From Acinetobacter sp. LoGeW2-3 (GTDB lineage: Bacteria > Pseudomonadota > Gammaproteobacteria > Pseudomonadales > Moraxellaceae), in assembly GCF_002688565.1 (NCBI RefSeq), contig NZ_CP024011.1, positions 2,728,001 through 2,792,000 on the forward strand: a stretch of 64,000 bases of DNA, written 5' to 3'. The first letter of the stretch is position 1. The number at the start of each line of letters is the position of its first letter. Of the stretch, positions 1 to 8,316 are shown piece by piece. The notes under the pieces are model-generated. The model ran no database searches and was not told the origin of the DNA. It worked only from the letters and a program-made list of their open reading frames with translations. Both the position numbers and the translations under genes were made by a program.

Positions 1-417
1 TTTGAGGATGTTAAAGCCCAGCCAGGTGAAAAAGCACTGGTGACATTCCATACCGTGGCATTTGAAGGTTCGATTGGTTTAGTCAATGTATTGCAGGCTA
101 AACGACTTTTACGTAAAGGCTTTGAAACCAAAATCCTGCTATACGGTCCAGGCGTACAACTTGGCGTACAACGTGGTTTCCCAACATTAGGTGCCGAAGC
201 TTTCCCGGGGCATCTGGCAGTCAACAACCAGCTGAAAGCCTTTATGGAAGAAGGTGGTGAAGTCTATGCCTGCCGCTTCGCACTTCAGGCACTGTATGGC
301 CAGACTGAAAAAGCGCTCATTCCAGGTATTCGTGCCATCAACCCACTGGATGTGATGGATCTGAAACTGCTGATGCGTCGTGACAATGCATTAATCATCG
401 ATACTTGGACTGTGTAA
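1..417 (+). CDS. nitB: MSMEG_0572/Sll0783-family protein, first visible gene of a Nit1C cluster (5' end cut off)
   Basis: The reading frame is open from base 1, so the gene starts left of the window; 138 C-terminal residues are visible. The sequence fits the MSMEG_0572/Sll0783 nitrogen-starvation family, which always sits beside a Nit6803-type nitrilase. Glycine-rich stretches ([16 protein letters not shown], then [10 protein letters not shown]) suggest an alpha/beta fold resembling DsrE-type proteins. The biochemical role is unknown. It lies 33 bp before the nitrilase gene in the same direction, as expected for the first structural gene of the cluster. In Pseudomonas fluorescens NCIMB 11764 the cluster is called Nit1C and is linked to growth on cyanide; a regulator, nitA, would be expected to the left, outside the window. 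Confidence 0.8.
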   Translation, partial: FEDVKAQPGEKALVTFHTVAFEGSIGLVNVLQAKRLLRKGFETKILLYGPGVQLGVQRGFPTLGAEAFPGHLAVNNQLKAFMEEGGEVYACRFALQALYGQTEKALIPGIRAINPLDVMDLKLLMRRDNALIIDTWTV

Positions 418-450
418 TTCAAAGATTAGGAAAAATAGGGGAGTAAAACC

Positions 451-1458
451 ATGAGTCGAATCGTAAAAGCTGCAGCCGTACAGTGTAGTCCAGTGCTTTA
501 TAGCCAAGCAGGAACCGTGAAAAAGGTCTGTGAGCTGATTGCTGAGCTTGGACAGCAAGGTGTGCAATTTGCAGTTTTTCCTGAGACTGTGGTGCCGTAT
601 TACCCTTATTTTTCCTTTGTCCAGCCACCGTTTGCGATGGGTAAAGAACATCTCAAACTGCTCAATGAATCTGTGGTGGTGCCTTCAGAAGCCACGGATC
701 TCATTGGCGCTGCATGTCGTGCTGCGCAAATGGTGGTCTCCATTGGAATTAATGAACGTGCAGGTGGGACAATTTATAACGCCCAGCTGTTATTTGATAC
801 GGATGGCAGCATCATCCAGCATCGTCGCAAAATCACCCCGACTTACCATGAACGTATGGTGTGGGGACAGGGCGATGGCAGTGGTTTGCGTGCCATTGAT
901 TCCGCCGTCGGAAGAATTGGTTCATTGGCATGCTGGGAACACTACAACCCATTGGCGCGTTTCGCTTTGATGGCAGATGGTGAACAAATTCATGCTGCAA
1001 TGTTTCCTGGTTCTTTAGTCGGACAGGTTTTTGCCGATCAAATCTCTGCAACCATTCAGCATCATGCCCTGGAATCCGGTTGTTTTGTAGTGAATGCCAC
1101 AGCATGGCTAACACCAGAACAACAGCAACAAATTATGCAGGATACCGGTTGTGAAAAAGGTCCGATTTCCGGTGGTTGCTTTACTGTCATTGTGTCGCCA
1201 GAGGGTAAATTTTTAACGGCACCGTTAACCGAAGGTGAAGGTTATGTGATTGCCGATCTGGACTTTAGCCTGATCGATAAACGCAAACGCATGATGGACT
1301 CTGTGGGGCATTACAGCCGCCCTGAATTGCTGAGCCTGCTAATCGATCGTCGCAAGACCCAGATTTTACATGAATATCAAGAATCTAATCCATCAACAAA
1401 CCAAGAAAAACTGAGCAACTTTACCGCACCAACAGAAGAGTTGCTAAGTAAAGCATAG
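451..1458 (+). CDS. nitC: Nit6803-family nitrilase
   Basis: This is a carbon-nitrogen hydrolase of 335 residues, typical for nitrilases, that hydrolyses a nitrile to acid and ammonia. The catalytic triad is visible: Glu45 in [12 protein letters not shown], Lys127 in [12 protein letters not shown] and Cys161 in [11 protein letters not shown]. The genomic setting identifies it as the Nit1-type enzyme (Sll0784/Nit6803 in cyanobacteria) rather than an arylacetonitrilase. It starts at an ATG after a GGGGAG ribosome-binding site. It is followed by a radical SAM gene 48 bp downstream. The natural substrate is not fixed by sequence; a nitrile made by the neighbouring enzymes or derived from cyanide is the likely candidate. 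Confidence 0.93.
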   Translation: MSRIVKAAAVQCSPVLYSQAGTVKKVCELIAELGQQGVQFAVFPETVVPYYPYFSFVQPPFAMGKEHLKLLNESVVVPSEATDLIGAACRAAQMVVSIGINERAGGTIYNAQLLFDTDGSIIQHRRKITPTYHERMVWGQGDGSGLRAIDSAVGRIGSLACWEHYNPLARFALMADGEQIHAAMFPGSLVGQVFADQISATIQHHALESGCFVVNATAWLTPEQQQQIMQDTGCEKGPISGGCFTVIVSPEGKFLTAPLTEGEGYVIADLDFSLIDKRKRMMDSVGHYSRPELLSLLIDRRKTQILHEYQESNPSTNQEKLSNFTAPTEELLSKA

Positions 1459-1506
1459 CCATCAAATTTGAAAATGAATTAAGTATTACGTGTAAGGAGT
1501 GTCGCC

Positions 1507-2586
1507 ATGTCAGCAGTTGAATTACTCAGTGACCTGCAATGCAATGGCCTGAAATGGGAAGGTGAAGTCGGTTTGGCCCGTAAAGGTGGTGCCGGCCCAA
1601 GCGACCATAAAGCCCTGAGTCTGAATGGAAAGACCATGATGATTCCCGTGCTGAATCTTGCCTCTCAGGATTCTCCTTATACCGCACAGCAGGACAAAGA
1701 AACCGATAATGTCATTGTCTTCAAAAACAAGATCCCGGTTGCTACGCTAACTGCACCGAAACGTCCAAAGTTTTATGACCTGAAAACCGCAGATGGCATT
1801 CCTTATGAACAGATTGCCACCTTGCATAGTCATGACGTACTGGCGACTACGGTGTTGCAGCACTGTATTCGCATGAATGACAAGGCAACTGCATGCCAGT
1901 TTTGTTCAATTGATCAATCTCTTAAAGATGGCCGGACCTTAATCCGTAAACGTCCTGAACAACTGGCGGAAGTGGCGAAAGCAGCTGTCGAGTTAAATGG
2001 GATCACTCAGATGATTCTGACCACAGGAACACCGAATACACCGGATCGCGGTGCCGAGATTTTATTTAATTCAGTCACTGCTATTCGTGCAACGGTTGAT
2101 TTACCTATTCAGGTGCAATGTGAACCACCGGATGATTTTAGCTGGTTTACCAAGTTAAAAAATGCAGGCGCCGTATCTATTGGCATGCACTTAGAAGCTG
2201 TGAGTGATCGGGTACGACACAAGATCATGCCGGGTAAAGCGGAAGTCTCACTGGATAAATATTTTGCGGCATTTAAGGCGGCAGTTGAAGTCTTTGGCCG
2301 GGGTCAGGTCAGTACCTATATTCTGGCTGGGCTTGGCGATACCCAAGAAGAAATTCTGGAGATGACAGCCAAACTGACTGAAATTGGTGTCTATCCATTT
2401 GTGGTGCCATTCGTCCCGATTCAAGGTACGCCACTTGAGCATCATCCAAAACCTGAACCAGAGTTTATGCAGGCACTCTATCCGGAAATTGGTGCTCAGT
2501 TGAAACAGCATCAATTGAAGTCTGAAGACACCCAGGCGGGTTGTGCCAAATGTGGTGCCTGCTCATCCCTCAAAGCTTATGAATAG
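1507..2586 (+). CDS. nitD: Radical SAM protein, MSMEG_0568 family
   Basis: A 359-residue radical SAM enzyme. The cluster-binding cysteines are Cys120, Cys130 and Cys133, spaced C-x9-C-x2-C instead of the canonical C-x3-C-x2-C. A second cysteine group (CAKCGAC) sits at the extreme C-terminus and could bind metal. The central region, with alternating strands and a glycine-rich TTGTPNTPDRG segment, fits a partial TIM barrel. The family is found in Nit1 clusters and no reaction can be assigned from sequence. SD-like AAGGAG precedes the ATG. It is followed by the GNAT gene after 11 bp, so it is certainly in the same operon. Confidence 0.9.
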   Translation: MSAVELLSDLQCNGLKWEGEVGLARKGGAGPSDHKALSLNGKTMMIPVLNLASQDSPYTAQQDKETDNVIVFKNKIPVATLTAPKRPKFYDLKTADGIPYEQIATLHSHDVLATTVLQHCIRMNDKATACQFCSIDQSLKDGRTLIRKRPEQLAEVAKAAVELNGITQMILTTGTPNTPDRGAEILFNSVTAIRATVDLPIQVQCEPPDDFSWFTKLKNAGAVSIGMHLEAVSDRVRHKIMPGKAEVSLDKYFAAFKAAVEVFGRGQVSTYILAGLGDTQEEILEMTAKLTEIGVYPFVVPFVPIQGTPLEHHPKPEPEFMQALYPEIGAQLKQHQLKSEDTQAGCAKCGACSSLKAYE

Positions 2587-2597
2587 GAGAGATCGCG

Positions 2598-3200
2598 ATG
2601 TATTTAGATGATGATCTTTCACAAAACCCATGGCTGCAGGCAGTTAACCAGCAACTCAAACATTATCTGGCTGATGAATTTATTAGTGCAGATATCGTGA
2701 TCAAAATCGTCAGCGAAGATTGGGAGCGACGTCAATATTATCGCCTGCGTGAAGCAACCTTTCGCGATGAACAGCAGATATTGAAAGAAGATCGGGATGA
2801 ATACGATTTTAAAGCATTCGGTATTGTGGCGATTGGTCAGATGTTTGGTGAACCAGATCGTGTCATTGGTGCAGTCCGGATCTTTCCTGAAGGTAAAAAG
2901 ACCTGGTGGGGTGGCCGGCTTTGTGTCGATCCCTTATATCGCCACCACCGAGCCATTGGGAAAGCCCTAATCAATGCGGCTGTTTCTACTGCAAAAAATC
3001 TGGGATGCCGACGTTTTCTTGCGACTGTACAGCAACAGAATGAAAGGTATTTCCAAAAGCTGCATTGGCATAGCGAACAGAATATTCAGGTTGCCAATAT
3101 TCCTCATGTACTGATGCAGGCGGATCTAGCACATTATCCATTGAGCAATATTAGTCAGGCTTACATGCAGCATTCCTATGCAATGCAGGAGGTAGTGTAA
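2598..3200 (+). CDS. nitE: GNAT-family acetyltransferase, MSMEG_0567/Sll0786 type
   Basis: A 200-residue single-domain GNAT protein. The acyl-CoA pyrophosphate loop is seen as RAIGKAL around residues 118-124, preceded by the strand GGRLCVDPLYRHH. The N-terminal part contains YRLREATFRDEQ, typical of this family. It should transfer an acyl group to an amine made within the pathway, but no substrate is known from the sequence. It begins after AGGAGA and its stop codon directly abuts the next ATG, so translation of the two genes is probably coupled. Confidence 0.87.
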   Translation: MYLDDDLSQNPWLQAVNQQLKHYLADEFISADIVIKIVSEDWERRQYYRLREATFRDEQQILKEDRDEYDFKAFGIVAIGQMFGEPDRVIGAVRIFPEGKKTWWGGRLCVDPLYRHHRAIGKALINAAVSTAKNLGCRRFLATVQQQNERYFQKLHWHSEQNIQVANIPHVLMQADLAHYPLSNISQAYMQHSYAMQEVV

Positions 3201-4247
3201 ATGAACCAGTCAGAACTTGAACGGCTGCTCGGCTACCTCAGACAGACGCCAGCAATGCAAGCGAAAATGAATATTGGTCAAGGGATCAAAATAGCCCAAC
3301 CCAACATTGAAAAGCTGGCTGATCTGTATGCCTTACCGGGAGATGATACCGCTGCGATTGCCACAGAACATGGCTATATGCTGCATGCCTGCGAAGGCAT
3401 GATTCCCAGCTTTGTTGAGCATCATCCCTATTTTGCAGGCTGGTCAGCGGTGATGGCGAATATCAGTGATATTGCAGCGATGGGAGGCCGGGCGACATCT
3501 GTTGTGAATAGCTTCTGGCATCGCAGCACTGATCAAGCACAAGCTTTAGTTCAGGGGATGCAGGATGCCTGTCAGTGCTACGGCGTGCCATTAGTCGGTG
3601 GACATACTCATATAGATCCTAATTTTCAGCCAGCACTTTCCGTAGCAATCCAAGGGGAGGCTAAGCGGCTGTTATCAGTCATGCATGTACAACCGCAACA
3701 AAATATTTTGCTGGCACTCAATATGAAAGGCCAGTTCCATCCAAACACCACCTACTGGAAATGCTTTGAAAATATAGATGAAGCCAAGTTACAGGCAGAA
3801 CTGGAAATCCTCCCACAACTGGCAGAACAGGGCTTAGCTTATTCAGCACGAGATATCAGCAATGCTGGAATTCTTGGCAGCCTGCTGATGTTGCTGGAAG
3901 CCTCTGGCTGTGGTGCAAATATTCAGCTGGATCAGATTGTTAAACCGCAAGATGTCGACTGGCAGCACTGGCTACAAATCTTTCCAAGCTATGGCTTCTT
4001 GCTGACTGCTGACGATGCAGAGTGTGAAGAGATTATTGAACTCTTTGCTTCACAGGATCTGCATTGTGCCGTGATTGGGCAAGTAAAAGATTCAGGCAAA
4101 GTCACTGTTATTAATAAAGATTCAAAAGCTGAATTCTGGGACTTCCAGCAAACATTTACCGGTCTGTGCTACGCAAAACAGATCCAAGATTTTCAAAGAT
4201 ATCAACATGATTTTAGACAAGAAGAGCTCAGCGTATGCCAAGCGTAA
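3201..4247 (+). CDS. nitF: AIR synthase-related protein, Sll0787 family
   Basis: A 348-residue protein of the PurM/ThiL/SelD ATP-binding superfamily. The N-terminal half carries the characteristic GDDTAAI motif and the stretch MANISDIAAMGGRA, which form the nucleotide site in this fold. The second half contains ARDISNAGILGSL, matching the C-terminal PurM-like domain. These enzymes usually activate an amide or acid with ATP, so an ATP-dependent cyclisation or phosphorylation step is a reasonable inference. It starts with no gap after the GNAT gene and overlaps the next gene by 13 bp. Confidence 0.88.
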   Translation: MNQSELERLLGYLRQTPAMQAKMNIGQGIKIAQPNIEKLADLYALPGDDTAAIATEHGYMLHACEGMIPSFVEHHPYFAGWSAVMANISDIAAMGGRATSVVNSFWHRSTDQAQALVQGMQDACQCYGVPLVGGHTHIDPNFQPALSVAIQGEAKRLLSVMHVQPQQNILLALNMKGQFHPNTTYWKCFENIDEAKLQAELEILPQLAEQGLAYSARDISNAGILGSLLMLLEASGCGANIQLDQIVKPQDVDWQHWLQIFPSYGFLLTADDAECEEIIELFASQDLHCAVIGQVKDSGKVTVINKDSKAEFWDFQQTFTGLCYAKQIQDFQRYQHDFRQEELSVCQA

Positions 4248-4528
4248 ATTTCACGGTGAAATGGCCGAATGGTCAAAGCAGCAATTTCTATTCACCAAGC
4301 ACCATTGTCTATGAATATTTTCAGAAAGGTCAGCAATGGGCCGGTCAGGAATTTTTAAAACAGGCTGAACAGGCCCTGCATGCCGCTTCCGAACGGGTAC
4401 GTGCGCGTTACGGCTTTGCCTGCAGTTCAGCCATGGATACGCTCAACCGTATTCAGGAACAGGCAACATCATTCTCAGTCAAGCCTGAAGACACCATTGA
4501 AATCACTGACATTTATAACATCGATTAG
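4235..4528 (+). CDS. nitG: Small MSMEG_0570-family nitrogen starvation protein
   Basis: A 97-residue protein of the MSMEG_0570 family, restricted to Nit1-type clusters. It opens with a strand pattern containing VKWPNGQSSNFYSPST and ends with a short acidic helix and DTIEITDIYNID. It has no cysteine cluster or enzyme motif, and its function is unknown. Its start lies inside the end of the AIR synthase-like gene (13-bp overlap) and its stop is 12 bp before the flavoprotein gene, which confirms operon membership. Confidence 0.87.
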   Translation: MPSVNFTVKWPNGQSSNFYSPSTIVYEYFQKGQQWAGQEFLKQAEQALHAASERVRARYGFACSSAMDTLNRIQEQATSFSVKPEDTIEITDIYNID

Positions 4529-4540
4529 AGGAAAATCATT

Positions 4541-5830
4541 ATGTTTCAATCAACAAGCTTAAAATCACATTATGATGTCGTTATTGTCGGTGGTGGGCAG
4601 GCTGGACTTTCAGTGAGCCATTATCTTAAACAGGCCAATATCGATCATGTCGTTTTAGAAAAAGAAGATTGTCTAACCCATAGCTGGCGTAATAAACGCT
4701 GGGACAATTTCACTTTGGTAACGCCAAACTGGCAGTGTTTATTGCCGAACCATCCATATCATGGCAATGATCCAGAAGGTTTTATGAAACGGGATGAAAT
4801 TGTCGACTATCTGGATAGATTTATTGAAAAGCTAAATCCACCTGCATTATTAAATGTCGCCGTTGAACAAGTCACTAAAATTGCCGAGCAGCATTTTCAC
4901 ATTCAAACCAGCATTGGTGAAACGACTGCAAATCAGGTGGTGATTGCAGCAGGGGGCTATCATACGCCAATTTATCCAAAACTCAGCTCTGAATTACCAG
5001 AACATGTTTATACCATTCATTCCGAGCAGTACTTTAATGCTGAGCAATTACCGGAAGGGAATGTCTTGGTTGTCGGTTCTGGCCAGTCTGGTGCGCAGAT
5101 CGCAGAGGATCTGCATTTAGCTGGCAAGAAAGTCTATCTGTCTATTGGTGATGCACCGCGCTGTGCACGTTTTTATCGTGGCAAAGATGTCGTGAAATGG
5201 CTGTTTGAGATGGGCTATTACGAAACCACGGTGAAAGATCACCGCTATAGTGAAGAAGTTCGTAACAGTACCAACCATTATGTAACCGGTCGTGATGGTG
5301 GTCGGGACATCGATCTGCGTAAGTTTGCGCTCGAAGGTATGCAGTTATTTGGCCGTTTTGCTGACTACCAAAATGGTTCACTTAAATTCCAGTCAAATCT
5401 GGTACAGAATCTGGATAATGCAGATGCTACCTATAACCGTATTAATGCTTCCATTGATGCCTATATTGCACAGAATGGAATTGAAACGGCTGAGCCTGTC
5501 AGTGTCTATACACCAGTTTGGCAACCAGAAACAGAGCGGACAGAAATCAATTTAGCTGAAGAAAATATTACTTCAATTATCTGGTGTATCGGCTTTAAAC
5601 CGGATTACTCATGGATTGATCTGGATATTTTTGAAAACAGTGGCTATCCAAAACATGATCGTGGGATCACAGTGGATCAAGACGTCAGCTTTATCGGCTT
5701 ACCATGGTTATATACTTGGGGATCAGGGCGTTTCCTCGGTATTGATCAGGATTCACAATATTTGTCTAAGCATATTATTCAACGCCATCATGCCTTTAAG
5801 GAAAAATATGCAGAGATGATTATTGCATAA
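4541..5830 (+). CDS. nitH: Flavin-dependent oxidoreductase, MSMEG_0569 family
   Basis: A 429-residue FMO-like flavoprotein with two Rossmann motifs: the FAD site GGGQAG at residues 17-22 and a second, probably NADPH, site GSGQSG at 179-184. The architecture matches Baeyer-Villiger/N-hydroxylating monooxygenases such as YUCCA and CzcO-like proteins. In the Nit1C cluster it is the final enzyme, thought to oxidise the pathway metabolite. It starts at an ATG after AGAGGAAAA. The operon ends with a terminator 28 bp after the stop. The glycosyltransferase genes that follow in mycobacterial versions of the cluster are absent here. Confidence 0.9.
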   Translation: MFQSTSLKSHYDVVIVGGGQAGLSVSHYLKQANIDHVVLEKEDCLTHSWRNKRWDNFTLVTPNWQCLLPNHPYHGNDPEGFMKRDEIVDYLDRFIEKLNPPALLNVAVEQVTKIAEQHFHIQTSIGETTANQVVIAAGGYHTPIYPKLSSELPEHVYTIHSEQYFNAEQLPEGNVLVVGSGQSGAQIAEDLHLAGKKVYLSIGDAPRCARFYRGKDVVKWLFEMGYYETTVKDHRYSEEVRNSTNHYVTGRDGGRDIDLRKFALEGMQLFGRFADYQNGSLKFQSNLVQNLDNADATYNRINASIDAYIAQNGIETAEPVSVYTPVWQPETERTEINLAEENITSIIWCIGFKPDYSWIDLDIFENSGYPKHDRGITVDQDVSFIGLPWLYTWGSGRFLGIDQDSQYLSKHIIQRHHAFKEKYAEMIIA

Positions 5831-5858
5831 AGAGCATCAGTTTAATCTCTAGAATTTT

Positions 5859-5886
5859 GACCGCATGATTTCATGCGGTCATTTTT
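5859..5886 (+). terminator. Rho-independent terminator of the Nit1C operon
   Basis: A perfect 10-bp stem (GACCGCATGA / TCATGCGGTC, 5859-5880) with a TT loop region is followed by ATTTTT. It lies 28 bp beyond the flavoprotein stop. Confidence 0.9.
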
Positions 5887-5977
5887 ATAAATTATGTTTA
5901 ATGTTTAAATTGGAATTAGGTAGTCATCGCAATAGTAGAGGCTAAGGTAAATATGAAGTTATTGTTTAGTATACTTC

Positions 5978-6005
5978 GTTTAACATAATATACATTATAC
6001 GAAAT
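5978..6005. other. dif: Chromosomal dif site (XerC/XerD recombination site, replication terminus)
   Basis: The 28 bases split into an 11-bp XerD-like arm GTTTAACATAA (5978-5988), a 6-bp centre TATACA (5989-5994) and an 11-bp XerC-like arm TTATACGAAAT (5995-6005). Read on the minus strand this is ATTTCGTATAA-TGTATA-TTATGTTAAAC. It matches the Escherichia coli dif layout, including the identical central hexamer, and an Acinetobacter-type XerC arm; the last XerD base is C rather than T. It lies in intergenic DNA after the Nit1C terminator. The presence of a 6-bp centre and of a specialised IS next to it support the call. A plasmid-type pdif is less likely because the surroundings are chromosomal. 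Confidence 0.87.
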
Positions 6006-6010
6006 TCTAT
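6006..6010. repeat. Left copy of the 5-bp target duplication (TCTAT)
   Basis: TCTAT lies between the end of the XerC arm and the first base of the insertion sequence, and recurs immediately after its right end. Confidence 0.8.
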
Positions 6011-6034
6011 TGTAAGCCCAAAATAGAAATGTCC
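6011..6034. repeat. Left terminal inverted repeat of the IS
   Basis: Twenty-four bases starting TGTAAGCCC and ending AGAAATGTCC pair with the repeat at 7449-7472 with about five mismatches. Confidence 0.85.
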
Positions 6035-6105
6035 GGTTTCTCCAAAGTAAAAATGTCCGCTTTTAGAATATGCACTTTTGCAATTTCCTTAGCGGACGGT
6101 TTGAT

Positions 6106-7449
6106 ATGTTGGTGTCTATGTCGGATAAAGAACTTAAAAGATTGTCGGTCTTGCAAGAAATCTGTGATCAACGCATAACTCAGTCCCAAGCTGCTCAGCT
6201 ACTTCATATTTCAGAACGTCAGATCAGACGTTTATTGCAAAAATATAAAACTCAAGGTGCAACTGCATTAGCACATGCTGCACGTGGCCAAATCAGCAAT
6301 TCCAGGCTTCCTGAAGAGCTCAGACTCAAGTGCCTCAATCTGGTCGCTGAGCAATTCCATGGTTTTGGACCCACTCTAGCGCATGAAAAGCTGACGACCA
6401 TTCATGGATTCAATATTTCAGTGGAAACACTGCGTTCCTGGATGATTGCAGCCGATTTATGGATTCCTCGCGCCAAGCGCCTGAAACGGCCGTATCAGCC
6501 TCGTTATAACCGGGACTGTTATGGTGAACTGATCCAGATTGATGGCTCACATCATGACTGGTTTGAAGGACGAGCCCCTAAATGCTGTCTGCTAGTATTT
6601 ATCGACGATGCTACAGGAAAATTGCAGCATTTACGCTTCTGTGAGTCAGAATCAGCCTTTGACTATATGATTTCAACACGTTTATATATCGAACAGCACG
6701 GTAAGCCTTTAGCATTTTATAGCGACAAACATTCAGTCTTTAGGGTAAATCAAAGTAGTAAGAAAGACTCCAAGATCACGCAATTCGGACGCGTGCTCAG
6801 CACTCTGAATATCGATATCATCTTCGCCAATTCACCACAGGCCAAAGGCCGTGTAGAACGAGTCAATAGAACTCTTCAGGATCGTCTGATTAAAGAAATG
6901 CGTCTGGCAGGCATCGGTTCGATTGAGGAAGCGAATGGATGGTTACCCTGCTTTATTGAGCAATTTAATCGTAAATTTGCCAAGATGGCCTTTAATCCCA
7001 AGGATCTACACCGGACTGTCAGCGAAACTGCTGAGCAGTTAGATGATATTTTTACCTGGCGTGAACCCCGCAGAGTCACGAATAGTCTGACGATTACTTA
7101 TGATAAATGCGTATATCTTCTGGAAAACACGGAAGAAAATCAAAGGCTGATCGGCAAGTATCTTGAGTTTCTAGAATACCCGGATGGTACAGTTGCAATT
7201 GAATATGAAGGTCGAAAAATCAATTACAACATCTTCGATAAGTTAAGCCCACTCAATCAGCGAGAGATTGTTGAAAATAAACGTTTAGGTGCTGTTCTGA
7301 ACCATATTCAACAACAGCATGAAGAATTAGAATTAGAACAACGAAACAAACGTAATCGTTCTCAAAAGATGCCACGTAGACGAGCACAGAAAACAGCAGT
7401 TCAACAACGATATCTGAATCCTGTGCTTGACTTGGAAATGTCTGTATAG
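6106..7449 (+). CDS. IS1202/ISNCY-family DDE transposase
   Basis: The transposase is 447 residues from this start; the frame is open from an ATG at 6070, and 6118 is another possible start. It has an N-terminal helix-turn-helix (ITQSQAAQLLHISERQIRRLL) followed by a DDE integrase core. Catalytic residues, numbered from this start, appear to be Asp146 in IQIDGSHHDWFEG, Asp207 in YSDKHSVF and Glu251 in GRVERVNRTLQD. A basic C-terminal tail (RNRSQKMPRRRAQK) follows. Nothing is truncated or frameshifted, so the copy could be active. The stop codon lies at the inner edge of the right inverted repeat. Confidence 0.9.
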   Translation: MLVSMSDKELKRLSVLQEICDQRITQSQAAQLLHISERQIRRLLQKYKTQGATALAHAARGQISNSRLPEELRLKCLNLVAEQFHGFGPTLAHEKLTTIHGFNISVETLRSWMIAADLWIPRAKRLKRPYQPRYNRDCYGELIQIDGSHHDWFEGRAPKCCLLVFIDDATGKLQHLRFCESESAFDYMISTRLYIEQHGKPLAFYSDKHSVFRVNQSSKKDSKITQFGRVLSTLNIDIIFANSPQAKGRVERVNRTLQDRLIKEMRLAGIGSIEEANGWLPCFIEQFNRKFAKMAFNPKDLHRTVSETAEQLDDIFTWREPRRVTNSLTITYDKCVYLLENTEENQRLIGKYLEFLEYPDGTVAIEYEGRKINYNIFDKLSPLNQREIVENKRLGAVLNHIQQQHEELELEQRNKRNRSQKMPRRRAQKTAVQQRYLNPVLDLEMSV

Positions 7450-7472
7450 GACATTTCTACTTGGGAATAACA
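7449..7472. repeat. Right terminal inverted repeat of the IS
   Basis: This is the reverse complement of the left repeat with about 19 of 24 positions conserved; its inner end overlaps the transposase stop by one base. Confidence 0.85.
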
Positions 7473-7477
7473 TCTAT
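7473..7477. repeat. Right copy of the 5-bp target duplication (TCTAT)
   Basis: It is identical to 6006-6010 and lies directly outside the right inverted repeat. Confidence 0.8.
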
Positions 7478-7538
7478 TAATATCCTTATATAAGTACATT
7501 TACCATGTACGTATATTTGTTGCTTAAGCTATTTTACT

Positions 7539-8315
7539 TTAAAGCACTTCAAATTCAATCCTACGATTCTTCTTACGACCTTCAGCTGTTGCGTTGTCCG
7601 CTACAGGTTTACTTGCACCTAAACCTTCAGTACTCAGTAAATGCGCTGGAATATTTTTTGCGATTAAATAAGCTTTCACAGCTTCTGCACGTTGCTGGCT
7701 CAACACAAAATTTTTATTGGTATCACCTGAACTGTCGGTATGTCCAATAATTCGTACTTTCTTGCCACCAACTTTATTTAAGGCAATTACCATTTCATCC
7801 AAAATCTGTGCACTTGAAGCTGCTAAAACTGCACTGCCAGATTCAAATTCAATGATTCGATTCTTTAATGCGGCATCTATAATCTGTTGCTCAGCCTGAT
7901 TGACTGAAAGCTGCGCATTTAAACGATAATTTACTGGCATTAGTCCCTGAAATTTTACGGTAGTTTCCTGAATTTGCTCAGGATTTGATACTTTCCCTGT
8001 CAATTGAATATCAGATCCTTTTACCGTCAGTTTACCTTGTTTCACTTTTTTCAGGTCTTCATTAATCACATTGTTGACCGTATTTGACCAGCCTGCTGGT
8101 GCGGTTACCTGACGGATCTGGATACGATCCACCACATTTTCCTGACCATAAATTGCATATAATTTACTCAATATTTCCTGTTTGGTGTTTTCATTAGGTA
8201 CAGCACCTTCAGTAATAATCGGTTGTGCCCATACAGAAAAACTTAACAATAAAGTTGTTAATATATTGATTTTTAGAACATTTTTTAAATTTAAGTGCTT
8301 GATTTTATTCTTCAT
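7539..8315 (-). CDS. tagN: TagN, OmpA-family peptidoglycan-binding T6SS protein
   Basis: A 258-residue envelope protein, last gene of the minus-strand T6SS half. A signal peptide ending near SVWAQ is followed by a central BON-like region and a C-terminal OmpA domain (about residues 150-258). The peptidoglycan-binding residues are visible in GHTDSSGDTNKN, LSQQRAEAV and NRRIEFEV. TssL here lacks a peptidoglycan-binding extension, so TagN may supply wall anchoring for the membrane complex. Its start is 1 bp from the tagF stop. The IS right end lies only 66 bp beyond its stop. Confidence 0.88.
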   Translation of the reverse strand: MKNKIKHLNLKNVLKINILTTLLLSFSVWAQPIITEGAVPNENTKQEILSKLYAIYGQENVVDRIQIRQVTAPAGWSNTVNNVINEDLKKVKQGKLTVKGSDIQLTGKVSNPEQIQETTVKFQGLMPVNYRLNAQLSVNQAEQQIIDAALKNRIIEFESGSAVLAASSAQILDEMVIALNKVGGKKVRIIGHTDSSGDTNKNFVLSQQRAEAVKAYLIAKNIPAHLLSTEGLGASKPVADNATAEGRKKNRRIEFEVL

Positions 8316-8316
8316 T

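Larger units (their letters stand above)
6011..7472 (+). mobile_element. IS1202-family (ISNCY) insertion sequence next to dif
   Basis: The element is 1462 bp. It begins and ends with 24-bp imperfect inverted repeats (about 19 of 24 identical), both starting TGT and sharing AGAAATGTCC. It is bounded by the 5-bp duplication TCTAT and encodes a single DDE transposase. IS1202/ISAjo2-type elements are known to insert five bases from the XerC side of dif and pdif sites, which is the geometry here. A second AAATGTCC-type motif at about 6052-6059 may be an additional transposase binding site. The IS separates the Nit1C operon from the T6SS locus without interrupting a gene. Confidence 0.88.

Noticed and set aside
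833..1114. Minus-strand ORF inside the nitrilase gene, and many similar antisense ORFs
   Set aside because: They overlap strongly conserved enzymes in the other strand and have no ribosome-binding sites, so they are shadows.
7494..7510. Small palindrome GTACAT...ATGTAC between the IS and tagN as a T6SS terminator
   Set aside because: Stem is only 6 bp with an AT-rich stem and no clear T-run; it cannot be supported as a terminator.
7505..7750. Plus-strand 81-residue ORF overlapping tagN
   Set aside because: It is antisense to the OmpA domain of tagN and has no start signal.
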